Source: Erysipelotrichales bacterium
GTDB taxonomy: Bacteria > Bacillota_I > Bacilli_A > Erysipelotrichales > Erysipelotrichaceae
DNA length: 64,000 nt
Direction of reading: 5' to 3'
Assembly (NCBI GenBank): GCA_910576345.1
Contig: CAJTIT010000004.1
Coordinates: forward strand, 1-64,000
Part shown: piece by piece, positions 55,531 through 63,145 of the stretch
Layout of the letters: every line of letters begins with the position of its first letter
Position numbering within the stretch: position 1 is the first letter of the stretch
The notes under the pieces: model-generated
The model's input: only the letters and a program-made list of their open reading frames with translations
Databases searched by the model: none
What the model was told of the DNA's origin: nothing
Made by a program: the position numbers and the translations under genes

Positions 55531-55839
55531 ATGAAGACATGGAGATTAAGCGAAATAGTCGCCTTATTGCTTTTCGTTGCATTATTCACAGTCGGTGGCA
55601 TTGCAATAGGAATGCTCATCACTGAGCCAATGATAGATGAAGCCAGTTCTATGTGTGTTAAAACAAGTGATGAATTGTCTCAAAAGAAACAAATCATCAA
55701 AAGCCAAGAGTCAATTATCAACACAAAAGACAAGCAGATAATCCAGCTAAACAATCGAATTGACGAGCTTGAACAAAAAGGCATGAAATCCCTAGGGATG
55801 TTTAAAATCACGGCATATGGACGTGAAAAGTGCTTGTGA
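55531..55839 (+). CDS. membrane-anchored coiled-coil protein with clipped 3D-like end
   Basis: A 102-residue protein with an N-terminal membrane helix (IVALLLFVALFTVGGIAIGMLI), an external coiled coil (KKQIIKSQESIINTKDKQIIQL) and an end reading LGMFKITAYGREKCL. The last part resembles the first strand of 3D/RlpA-type domains (LGTFKITAYC), which normally continue for another 70 residues, so the protein may be truncated. It starts four bases after the preceding gene. Confidence 0.6.
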   Translation: MKTWRLSEIVALLLFVALFTVGGIAIGMLITEPMIDEASSMCVKTSDELSQKKQIIKSQESIINTKDKQIIQLNNRIDELEQKGMKSLGMFKITAYGREKCL

Positions 55840-55852
55840 AGGGAGAAGCAGA

Positions 55853-56761
55853 ATGAATAAAAAAAATATGTCAAAAGCATTGAAAGCCAAGATAGACGAT
55901 TGGCTTAAAAACATTGATGATCCTGAAGTTGTAAATGCTATTAAATCTGATGCGATTGTTACAGGCGGTGCGCTAGTATCACTTATTACAGGAGAAACCC
56001 CTAATGATTATGATATATATTTTAAAACCAAAGAAGCGTGTTTGATGGTTGCAGAATATTACGCAGATAAATGGAACACCATGTATCCCCAAAAACCTAA
56101 AGTTATCATTGAAGTCGGCAGCAAGGGTGTTGACGGTAAAGTCATAAATGAAGATAGGGTAACTTGCTTCATAAAAAGTGTTGGAATAGCTGCAGAAGAT
56201 GATGAAAATGGAATTGATGATGAAACTGAACCAGTATATGATGGTGAACCAAATGTAGAAGAATCTACAGAAGTGGATAAACCTAAATATCGACCAAGAT
56301 ACTTTTCGACTAATGCAATTTCTTTATCAGATAAAATTCAAATAGTAATTCGTTTTTATGGACCTGTACAAGACATACATAAAAATTATGACTATGCACA
56401 CTGTACATGTTCTTATGACTATAAAGAAAATTGCGTAACTCTTCCCGAGAAAGCCCTTGAATGTATTATTAACAAAGAATTATATTACATGGGCAGTAGA
56501 TACCCGTTGTGTTCCATCATACGTTCAAGAAAGTTTATTATACGTGGATGGCATATAAATGCAGGGCAGTATCTCAAAATGTGCTTGCAATTGAATGAGC
56601 TTGATCTACATGATTTTGAAATCTTTAAAGATCAACTTGCAGGAGTAGATTCCGCATATTTCGCAAAAGCAATTGATGGCATAGAAAAGCGAATGCGCAA
56701 TGACTCCGATTTCAAGGTTGATAATAACTATTTATTTGAAGTTATTAACCATATATTTTAA
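55853..56761 (+). CDS. nucleotidyltransferase-like prophage protein
   Basis: The 302-residue protein has IVTGGALVSLITGETPNDYDIYFKT near residues 35-60. A glycine pair followed by D-Y-D is the pattern of DNA polymerase beta-type nucleotidyltransferases, as in tRNA CCA-adding enzymes and antitoxin-type transferases. The rest includes an acidic linker (ETEPVYDGEPNVEESTEVD) and a helical end. The family is found in Firmicute phages without a known role. The ATG at 55853 follows GGGAGAAGC. Confidence 0.55.
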   Translation: MNKKNMSKALKAKIDDWLKNIDDPEVVNAIKSDAIVTGGALVSLITGETPNDYDIYFKTKEACLMVAEYYADKWNTMYPQKPKVIIEVGSKGVDGKVINEDRVTCFIKSVGIAAEDDENGIDDETEPVYDGEPNVEESTEVDKPKYRPRYFSTNAISLSDKIQIVIRFYGPVQDIHKNYDYAHCTCSYDYKENCVTLPEKALECIINKELYYMGSRYPLCSIIRSRKFIIRGWHINAGQYLKMCLQLNELDLHDFEIFKDQLAGVDSAYFAKAIDGIEKRMRNDSDFKVDNNYLFEVINHIF

Positions 56762-56774
56762 AGGTGCGTTGGAG

Positions 56775-57455
56775 ATGAACCTTTATCAAGACAGCAAGCA
56801 TTACGTATGTCATGAATACAAAAGTCGTGATGAATGGCACACAAATAGGATACAAGGCATCGGCGGTAGCGATGCCTCAACATTAATCGGCAGAAATCCA
56901 TGGAAAGACAATAACACATTGTGGAAGGAAAAGAAAGGCATTATTGTTCCCGAAGATATTTCTGATAAACCATATGTCCAATATGGAACTAAAGCAGAAG
57001 AATATTTACGAGAACTCTTTGCTCTCGATTTTCCAGAGTATGAAGTCCAGTACATGGATAATGTAACTCTACAATCGGTTTCTGAACCTTGGATGTTATA
57101 TAGTCCAGATGGATTATTGTATGAACCATCCACAGGTCGTAAGGGAATACTTGAAATCAAGACTACTAATATACTTCAATCTATGCAGAAAGAGAAATGG
57201 AAAGCTACATTACCGATGAACTACTACATACAAGTGTTACATGGATTGATTGTTACAGGTTTTGATTTTGTAGTATTAAAAGCACAGTTAAAAACAGTCT
57301 ACAAAGACAATGACATAAGGATTGAAACAAAGCATTTCTATTTTAGCAGAGAGGAAAAAGCAGATGATCTTGATTGGTTATTAGATAAAGAAAAAGAACA
57401 ATGGGAAAAGTATTATCAAGGCGATTTTGAACCGCCAACAATACTAATTTTTTAG
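56775..57455 (+). CDS. YqaJ-type viral exonuclease
   Basis: The 226-residue lambda-exonuclease-fold protein has RIQGIGGSDASTLIGRNPW, YGTKAEEYLRELFA, LYSPDGLL with the metal aspartate, and ILEIKTT giving the E-x-K pair. It chews double-stranded ends to make single strands for the RecT protein encoded downstream. The ATG at 56775 follows GGTGCGTTGGAG; the frame opens 25 codons earlier inside the preceding gene. Confidence 0.9.
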   Translation: MNLYQDSKHYVCHEYKSRDEWHTNRIQGIGGSDASTLIGRNPWKDNNTLWKEKKGIIVPEDISDKPYVQYGTKAEEYLRELFALDFPEYEVQYMDNVTLQSVSEPWMLYSPDGLLYEPSTGRKGILEIKTTNILQSMQKEKWKATLPMNYYIQVLHGLIVTGFDFVVLKAQLKTVYKDNDIRIETKHFYFSREEKADDLDWLLDKEKEQWEKYYQGDFEPPTILIF

Positions 57456-57467
57456 GAAGGAGACAAA

Positions 57468-58292
57468 ATGGAACAAAGATATGAATTAGATTTGCGAATG
57501 AGCGAGTCTGGAATAATAAGTAATGCGTCTACATTACAACAGATGATTGAGGATGGTTTGAAATCATACAACTATGTTGTTGATGATACAAACTATGATC
57601 AAGCATCAAAAGACAGAACCAAATTAAATAATCTGGAGACGAGATTGAAAGAAAAACGCGCATCGTTTGAAAAGAACGAATTAGGCGAATGGGCGAAAAC
57701 AAAGAAAATCATCATGGATACGGAAAAGAAGATCAAGGCGGTTTCGGAATGTCTAAAAGAGGGCATTGATGCGATAAATGAAAAAGAAAAAGTATCAAAA
57801 ATGGAACGCATAAGAGAAAAATTCAATGAGATTCCATTGCCTTTACCAATCAGATTTGAACAGCTATACGATCGTAAAGACTATGATCGTAAAGCCATGA
57901 CTGAAAAGAAGATCATGGAAAGTATGCAAGCGAAAATTGATAAAATCGTTGAAGATGCTAAAATGATGGACCTGTTTCTACCAGATAATCCAGTGGAACG
58001 AGAACAGATTAAACGTGTGTATTGCGAGACGCTTGAAATTGGAGCGGCAAAACAGAAAGCTGATGATTTGGTGAAACTTCATAAAGAAGTTGAATCTAAA
58101 AAGCAAGTTTCTACACAACCAAAAGAAGAAAGATCAGAGGTTGAAACAATGGCTAAGCCAAAGGTAGAGACATTGCGGCAACAGCGTATTCTGGTTGAAT
58201 TTGTGGCAACAAGACCGTTCTATGATGCCATGAATAAACTGGTAGCCGAATATAGACCACATTGCAAAGTAATAGAAAGAGAGGATGTGTAA
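57468..58292 (+). CDS. DUF1351 phage protein
   Basis: The 274-residue protein is highly helical (LETRLKEKRASFEKNELGEWAKTKKII, MDTEKKIKAVSECLKEGID). It matches DUF1351, a phage family nearly always located between a YqaJ-type exonuclease and recT, as here. A role as partner in recombination is inferred from this setting. It follows AAGGAG and is four bases from recT's leader. Confidence 0.85.
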   Translation: MEQRYELDLRMSESGIISNASTLQQMIEDGLKSYNYVVDDTNYDQASKDRTKLNNLETRLKEKRASFEKNELGEWAKTKKIIMDTEKKIKAVSECLKEGIDAINEKEKVSKMERIREKFNEIPLPLPIRFEQLYDRKDYDRKAMTEKKIMESMQAKIDKIVEDAKMMDLFLPDNPVEREQIKRVYCETLEIGAAKQKADDLVKLHKEVESKKQVSTQPKEERSEVETMAKPKVETLRQQRILVEFVATRPFYDAMNKLVAEYRPHCKVIEREDV

Positions 58293-58294
58293 AC

Positions 58295-59233
58295 ATGGCA
58301 AATGTGAATAACAATCTTGCGGCATCAAGTCAAAAGCCAAAATTCAGCATGGTATTACAATCAAATGCAATTCAGAAGTTGATCAACAATACTTTGGGTG
58401 ACCCAAAGAAAGCACAGAGATTTGTTACAGCTATCTCTAGTGCAGTGGCAACCAATCAATCATTACAAGAATGTGACAGTTTCTCAATTATCAACTCCGC
58501 ATTGCTTGGAGAGACGTTAAACTTATCACCCAGTCCACAGCTGGGGCAGTATTACATGGTGCCTTACAACGATAAGAAAAAGGGAAAAGTAGCCACTTTT
58601 CAGTTAGGTTACAAAGGCTATATTCAATTAGCAATCAGATCAGGGCAGTATCGTTCAATCAACGTCATTGATGTAAAGGAAGGGGAACTAATAAAGTATG
58701 ATCGCCTATCCGAAACTGTTGAATTGTCATTCATTGACGATGAAGATGAACGTGCAAACCTGCCAACCATTGGATATTGTGCCATGTTTGAATTGGTCAA
58801 TGGCTTCCGTAAGGTCATATATTGGACATATTCCAAAATGTTAAACCATGCGGATAAATACAGTCAAGCGTTTAGTAAAGATGCAAAAGGTGGTAAATAT
58901 CCAAGAATGTCATATGCAGATTATAAAGCTGGAAAGGTAGCGGACAGCGATTTATGGATGTATTCTTCATTTTGGTATAAAGATTTTGACGGCATGGCTT
59001 TTAAGACAATGCTCCGTCAACTCATTTCAAAATGGGGCATTATGTCAATAGAACTTCAAACAGCCTTTGAAAATGATATGACTTTCAAAGATAAACAAGA
59101 TGGTCAATCATTCTATGTTGATACTGAGGAAGCATCAGACAATCAAGATATCGTTGTTAGTGAACAGTCAGAACAAAAAGTGTTTATTGAAGAAACACCA
59201 CAAGAAACAGTGGTACAACAGGATTTGTTGTGA
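58295..59233 (+). CDS. recT: RecT-family single-strand annealing protein
   Basis: The 312-residue protein anneals complementary single strands. RecT hallmarks are FVTAISSAVATNQSLQECDSFSIINSALLGETLNLSPSPQLGQYYMVPY, TFQLGYKGYIQLAIRSGQYRSINV and WYKDFDGMAFKTMLRQLISKWG. The C-terminal 40 residues are acidic and variable. The ATG at 58295 is chosen by similarity and lies shortly after GAGAGGATG. The stop overlaps the start of rusA. Confidence 0.93.
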   Translation: MANVNNNLAASSQKPKFSMVLQSNAIQKLINNTLGDPKKAQRFVTAISSAVATNQSLQECDSFSIINSALLGETLNLSPSPQLGQYYMVPYNDKKKGKVATFQLGYKGYIQLAIRSGQYRSINVIDVKEGELIKYDRLSETVELSFIDDEDERANLPTIGYCAMFELVNGFRKVIYWTYSKMLNHADKYSQAFSKDAKGGKYPRMSYADYKAGKVADSDLWMYSSFWYKDFDGMAFKTMLRQLISKWGIMSIELQTAFENDMTFKDKQDGQSFYVDTEEASDNQDIVVSEQSEQKVFIEETPQETVVQQDLL

Positions 59234-59649
59234 TGATTTTTGAGATTTTAATCCCTGGCAAACCAGTTGGGAAACAACGACCCAAAGCAACGATACGAGG
59301 ACATCATGCAGGCGTGTATACGCCAAAAGAGACAGTGGCATATGAAAGATACGTGGTCGCAATGTTTTTACAAGCATACCCATGCGCTAAACCACTAGAG
59401 GGAGAGGTAAGAGGCTATATCAAAGCCTTTTATCCCATTCCTCAATCAACGAGTAAAAAGCGTAAGACAGCGATGTTAGATGGCTCTATTCGACCACTGG
59501 TGAAGCCAGATTTAGACAATGTGGAAAAGATTATCTATGATGCTTTGAACGGCATCGCATACACAGACGATAGCCATATTACAGCTATGGCGATAACGAA
59601 GCATTATAGCAATAATCCAAGAGTTGAGATTACGATTGAGGAGGTATAG
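59233..59649 (+). CDS. rusA: RusA-family Holliday-junction resolvase
   Basis: The 138-residue nuclease has the RusA pattern: IPGKPVGKQRPKATIRG, and the metal-binding VKPDLDNVEKIIYDALNGIAYTDDSHI with its aspartates. It cuts four-way junctions formed by phage recombination and replication. Its ATG overlaps the recT stop. Confidence 0.92.
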   Translation: MIFEILIPGKPVGKQRPKATIRGHHAGVYTPKETVAYERYVVAMFLQAYPCAKPLEGEVRGYIKAFYPIPQSTSKKRKTAMLDGSIRPLVKPDLDNVEKIIYDALNGIAYTDDSHITAMAITKHYSNNPRVEITIEEV

Positions 59650-59655
59650 TAGTAA

Positions 59656-59916
59656 ATGCAAACAAAATACAATATCGGTGATATGGTGTATGTCGCTGAT
59701 GTAGATGAATTGAAAATATATGTAGGAACAATTTATGAAATTACCATTGATGACAATAGGATAACATATAAAGTATCATATATGTACTGCGAGGAAATGC
59801 AATGTTATTTGACGTTTGAAGAAGCAAGGGCACATCTCATTAAGTACATATATGCTCATTTCCAAGGAGAATTAAACAAGGTGCTTGCATTAAAAGATGC
59901 AGATAAAGCGAATTAG
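59656..59916 (+). CDS. hypothetical prophage protein
   Basis: An 86-residue protein whose first half resembles a small beta barrel (YNIGDMVYVADVDELKIYVGTIYEITIDDNRITYKVSYMY), similar to unnamed phage proteins near recombination genes. It follows GAGGTATAGTAG. Confidence 0.65.
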   Translation: MQTKYNIGDMVYVADVDELKIYVGTIYEITIDDNRITYKVSYMYCEEMQCYLTFEEARAHLIKYIYAHFQGELNKVLALKDADKAN

Positions 59917-59928
59917 AGGTGATTTTAA

Positions 59929-60678
59929 ATGGCGAGACCGCCAAAGAAAGGACTTGATTACTTTCCTTTGGATTGCCACTCAGATACCAAAATGAGAATA
60001 GTAATAGCTTTGTTTGGTCTACCTGGATTTGCGATTGTAGTAATGTTGTGGCAAAGGATATATGGAGAAGAAGGCTATTACATAGAATGGAATGAAGATT
60101 ACGGAAGACTCTTTTCACTGGAAAACAATGCAGATTATGACATCGTTTCAAAGGTAGTAGATGAATGTTTGAAAAGAGACATATTCAGTCAAGAAAAGTT
60201 TCAAAAATATTCAATATTGACATCGAATGGTATTCAAAAGCGATACCTAATGATGACAGAAAAACGAACAGGAACAAGCATACTCGACGACTATGCTCTT
60301 TTAAATGTACCCAGAAAAATCGTTTCTGCAGAGAAAACAGGGGTTTCTTCTCCGAAAACTAGGGTTTCTGATGGTAGAAAGTACACAAAAGAAAGTAAAA
60401 GAAAAGAAATAAAAGAAAAAGAAACAAAAGTAAATAAAAATATTGCCGCCAAACACAAGTTTGGCGAATACAAACATGTCCTATTGAGTGATAGCGAATA
60501 TCAAAAATTGATGGATGAATATCCAAACCATGAAGAACTAATTAAATTCCTGGATGAAGCAATCGAAATGAAAGGCTACAAATATAAAAACCATTATCTG
60601 GCTATCAAAAAGTGGGTAGTGGATGCGGTGAACAAACAAAAAGCAAAAAACAAAGAAAGTGAGGTACTTCCATTTTGA
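59929..60678 (+). CDS. Lin1244/Lin1753-type phage replication initiator
   Basis: The 249-residue protein has the Lin1244/Lin1753-like domain at its start (PPKKGLDYFPLDCHSDTKMRIVIALFGLPGFAIVVMLWQRIYGEEGYYIEW), a winged helix of replisome organisers, then a lysine-rich linker and a DnaD-like end (NHEELIKFLDEAIEMKGYKYKNHYLAIKKWV). It should bind the phage origin and recruit the helicase loader encoded next. The stop overlaps the next start (TTTTGA / TTGACATATG region). Confidence 0.82.
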   Translation: MARPPKKGLDYFPLDCHSDTKMRIVIALFGLPGFAIVVMLWQRIYGEEGYYIEWNEDYGRLFSLENNADYDIVSKVVDECLKRDIFSQEKFQKYSILTSNGIQKRYLMMTEKRTGTSILDDYALLNVPRKIVSAEKTGVSSPKTRVSDGRKYTKESKRKEIKEKETKVNKNIAAKHKFGEYKHVLLSDSEYQKLMDEYPNHEELIKFLDEAIEMKGYKYKNHYLAIKKWVVDAVNKQKAKNKESEVLPF

Positions 60679-61223
60679 CATATGAAGAAACAAGATCGAT
60701 TTTGACGGTCTTAAAAATCAATTATCCCCAATCGTTTAAAGGATGGACAGCAGAACAAGGCGAGGCATTCTTAAACCTATGGAGTGAAGCATTTAAAGAT
60801 GATCCTGTACAAATGGTCGCAATGGCAGTTAAAGCAATCATCTACAGCGATACCAGAGAATTTGCGCCCAATATAGGACAGGTAAAAGACAGAATGGTAA
60901 AACTAAGCAATTCAACGACTCTTGACGCTGATCAAGCGTGGGCAATGGTATATAAGGCGTTATCGAACTCTATTTATAATTCAGAAAAAGAATTTGATAA
61001 ACTGCCTTCAGAAGTACGAGCAGGAGTCGGAAGTCCTAATCAATTAAGAGAATGGGCAAAGATGGACACATCAACGTTAGAAAGTGTCATCGCATCAAAT
61101 TTCAAAAAGGGATATCGTGGAAGAGTGAAAGAAAAGCAAGAATTTGAGAAACTGCCGCAATCTGTTAAAACCATGATTCAAGGCTTAACGGATTCAATGC
61201 GAATTGGTAGCGGAGAGCGATAG
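60675..61223 (+). CDS. replicative helicase loader/inhibitor (G39P-like)
   Basis: The 182-residue protein begins MTYEETRSILTVLKINYPQSFKG (start TTG) and has the helical repeat WAMVYKALSNS...AVRAGVGSPNQLREWAKMD type sequence of phage G39P-like helicase loaders. It brings the host replicative helicase to the phage origin. It overlaps the replication initiator gene by four bases. Confidence 0.82.
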   Translation: MTYEETRSILTVLKINYPQSFKGWTAEQGEAFLNLWSEAFKDDPVQMVAMAVKAIIYSDTREFAPNIGQVKDRMVKLSNSTTLDADQAWAMVYKALSNSIYNSEKEFDKLPSEVRAGVGSPNQLREWAKMDTSTLESVIASNFKKGYRGRVKEKQEFEKLPQSVKTMIQGLTDSMRIGSGER

Positions 61224-61226
61224 ACT

Positions 61227-61499
61227 ATGAAACAAGCTTGGAAAGCAATGCAAAATCGCTCTGTGTGGGAAAACAGCGTCTTGCTTGATCACGATATCAT
61301 ACGAGGGTTGGAAAAAGACATCATCCGATTGCTAAGCATATCAAACAACAATCAGCGCGTGAACGAAGTTATGAACAAGATTGATTTGATCATCGAATAT
61401 GCCACAGAAATGGGTATGGAACTTGAAAAATGTGGATGCGGTAAATCCGCAAGAAACAATTTATACCGGACACGGGAAGAAAGGGCAAGGGAGGTATGA
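61227..61499 (+). CDS. hypothetical prophage protein
   Basis: A 90-residue basic, helical protein with a CGCGKS segment near residue 70. No family recognised. It sits between the helicase loader and the methyltransferase gene, and its stop overlaps the methyltransferase start as ATGA. Confidence 0.6.
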   Translation: MKQAWKAMQNRSVWENSVLLDHDIIRGLEKDIIRLLSISNNNQRVNEVMNKIDLIIEYATEMGMELEKCGCGKSARNNLYRTREERAREV

Positions 61500-63145
61500 C
61501 CCAAACAGACATTTTCAGTTACCTGTATCCGGAATACAAAATCACAAAGCCTATACGATTGATTGAACTGTTCGCAGGAATCGGAAGTCAAGCCATGGCT
61601 CTGCGTGATCTTGGCGCAGATTTCACACATCACAGAGTGGTAGAGATGGATCCGTTTGCAATTAAATCATACAACGCAATCCATGGCACCAGCTTTGTAC
61701 CAACAGATATAGCAACGGTAAGTGCGCTCGACCTCAAAATCACTGATACAGATCGATACGAATACATCATGACTTACAGTTTTCCGTGTCAAGATTTGTC
61801 AATAGCCGGAAACCAACAAGGTATGGAAAAAGGCAGTGGAACAAGATCGAGTCTATTATGGGAAGTAGAACGCATATTGCTTGAATTACGAGAACGAAAT
61901 GAACTACCACAGGTGCTATTAATGGAAAATGTGCCGGAAGTGATCGGAACGAAGAACTATCAACATTTCATGAAGTGGTATTCCTCACTTGAAAGGATGG
62001 GGTATCAATCATACTACAAATTGTTAAATGCCAAGGACTACGGAGTACCACAGAACCGTAACCGATGCTTTATGGTGAGCGCTCTAGGCGATTACAATTA
62101 CACGTTTCCTAAACCAGTACCGTTGAAAAAGCGGCTACGTGATGTGTTGGAAATAGAGGTAGATGAAAAGTATTGCTTATCTGATGAGTATGTTGAAAGA
62201 CTTTTGCAGAGAAATAAAGAGCAGAAGGACAAAGGAAATGGGCATATATTTAAGCCTAAAACGGAAAACGATATATCCAATGCGATAATGAGACAAAGAG
62301 GATCATCCGATGATACTTATGTAATACAAATTGGCAATTGTGTCCGATCAAAAACAAGAGAAAATCCGCAAGCTGGAAGAGTGCATGCCACAAAGGGAAT
62401 AGCGCCAACGTTGAATTGTATGGAAGGCGGAAACAGACAGCCGATGATCTTACAAAACAGCCAGGGATTTAAGCTCTTTGTGGGCAGCGATCAACGTATC
62501 CGCAAACTTACACCGCTTGAATGTTGGAGACTGATGGATTACACAGACGATGATTTCCGCAAGGCACAAGCAGTCAACAGCGATACACAGTTGTACAAAC
62601 AAGCCGGTAACGGCATCGTAAAAGCGGTGTTGATGGCGATATTTAAGGAACTGATACAGGAGGAACATATGAAGCCAATTTTAGATGTATGCTGTGGAAG
62701 CAAGATGTTTTATTTCAATAGAGATAATCCTCTTGTTCATTTCAACGACAAGAGGGAATTAAACGAGGTTTTATGTGACGGAAGGAAATTGGAAATACAT
62801 CCGGAAACACATTGGGATTTTCGACATCTTCCAGTTGCCGATAATACGTATTATATGGTTGTGTTCGACCCTCCACACCTTTTAAAAGTCGGTGAATCCT
62901 CATGGTTGGCCAAAAAGTACGGAAAATTGTCAACTGATTGGAAATCGTATTTGAAACAGGGCTTTGATGAGTGCATGAGGGTGTTAAAGCCATATGGCGC
63001 ATTGATCTTCAAGTGGAATGAAACTGATATAAAGCAAGCAGAATTATTTGAAGCATTGGAGACAAAGCCTGTGTTTGGTGATAGAGGCAGAGGAAATAAG
63101 ACATATTGGTTTGTGTTCACGAAAGAAAGTGAATCAGATGGATAA
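61496..63145 (+). CDS. fused DNA methyltransferase: C5-cytosine type plus second class I domain
   Basis: The 549-residue protein joins two methyltransferases. Residues 1 to about 390 form a C5-cytosine enzyme: AdoMet loop LIELFAGIGSQ, catalytic cysteine in FPCQDLS (near 98), ENVPE (near 148), QNRNRCF and the C-terminal LTPLECWRLMDY, QAGNGIV. From Met 392 a second class I domain begins (ILDVCCGSKMFYF ... VVFDPPH ... CMRVLKPYGALIFKW); in phages this usually is a separate gene. A full AGGAGG site precedes an in-frame ATG at 62669, so the second domain may also be made alone. Such enzymes shield phage DNA from host restriction. Confidence 0.88.
   Translation: MTQTDIFSYLYPEYKITKPIRLIELFAGIGSQAMALRDLGADFTHHRVVEMDPFAIKSYNAIHGTSFVPTDIATVSALDLKITDTDRYEYIMTYSFPCQDLSIAGNQQGMEKGSGTRSSLLWEVERILLELRERNELPQVLLMENVPEVIGTKNYQHFMKWYSSLERMGYQSYYKLLNAKDYGVPQNRNRCFMVSALGDYNYTFPKPVPLKKRLRDVLEIEVDEKYCLSDEYVERLLQRNKEQKDKGNGHIFKPKTENDISNAIMRQRGSSDDTYVIQIGNCVRSKTRENPQAGRVHATKGIAPTLNCMEGGNRQPMILQNSQGFKLFVGSDQRIRKLTPLECWRLMDYTDDDFRKAQAVNSDTQLYKQAGNGIVKAVLMAIFKELIQEEHMKPILDVCCGSKMFYFNRDNPLVHFNDKRELNEVLCDGRKLEIHPETHWDFRHLPVADNTYYMVVFDPPHLLKVGESSWLAKKYGKLSTDWKSYLKQGFDECMRVLKPYGALIFKWNETDIKQAELFEALETKPVFGDRGRGNKTYWFVFTKESESDG
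62656..62671 (+). promoter_or_regulatory. internal ribosome site and ATG inside the methyltransferase fusion
   Basis: ACAGGAGGAAC stands five bases before the in-frame ATG at 62669, exactly at the domain junction. This looks like the preserved start of a formerly separate gene. Confidence 0.6.
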
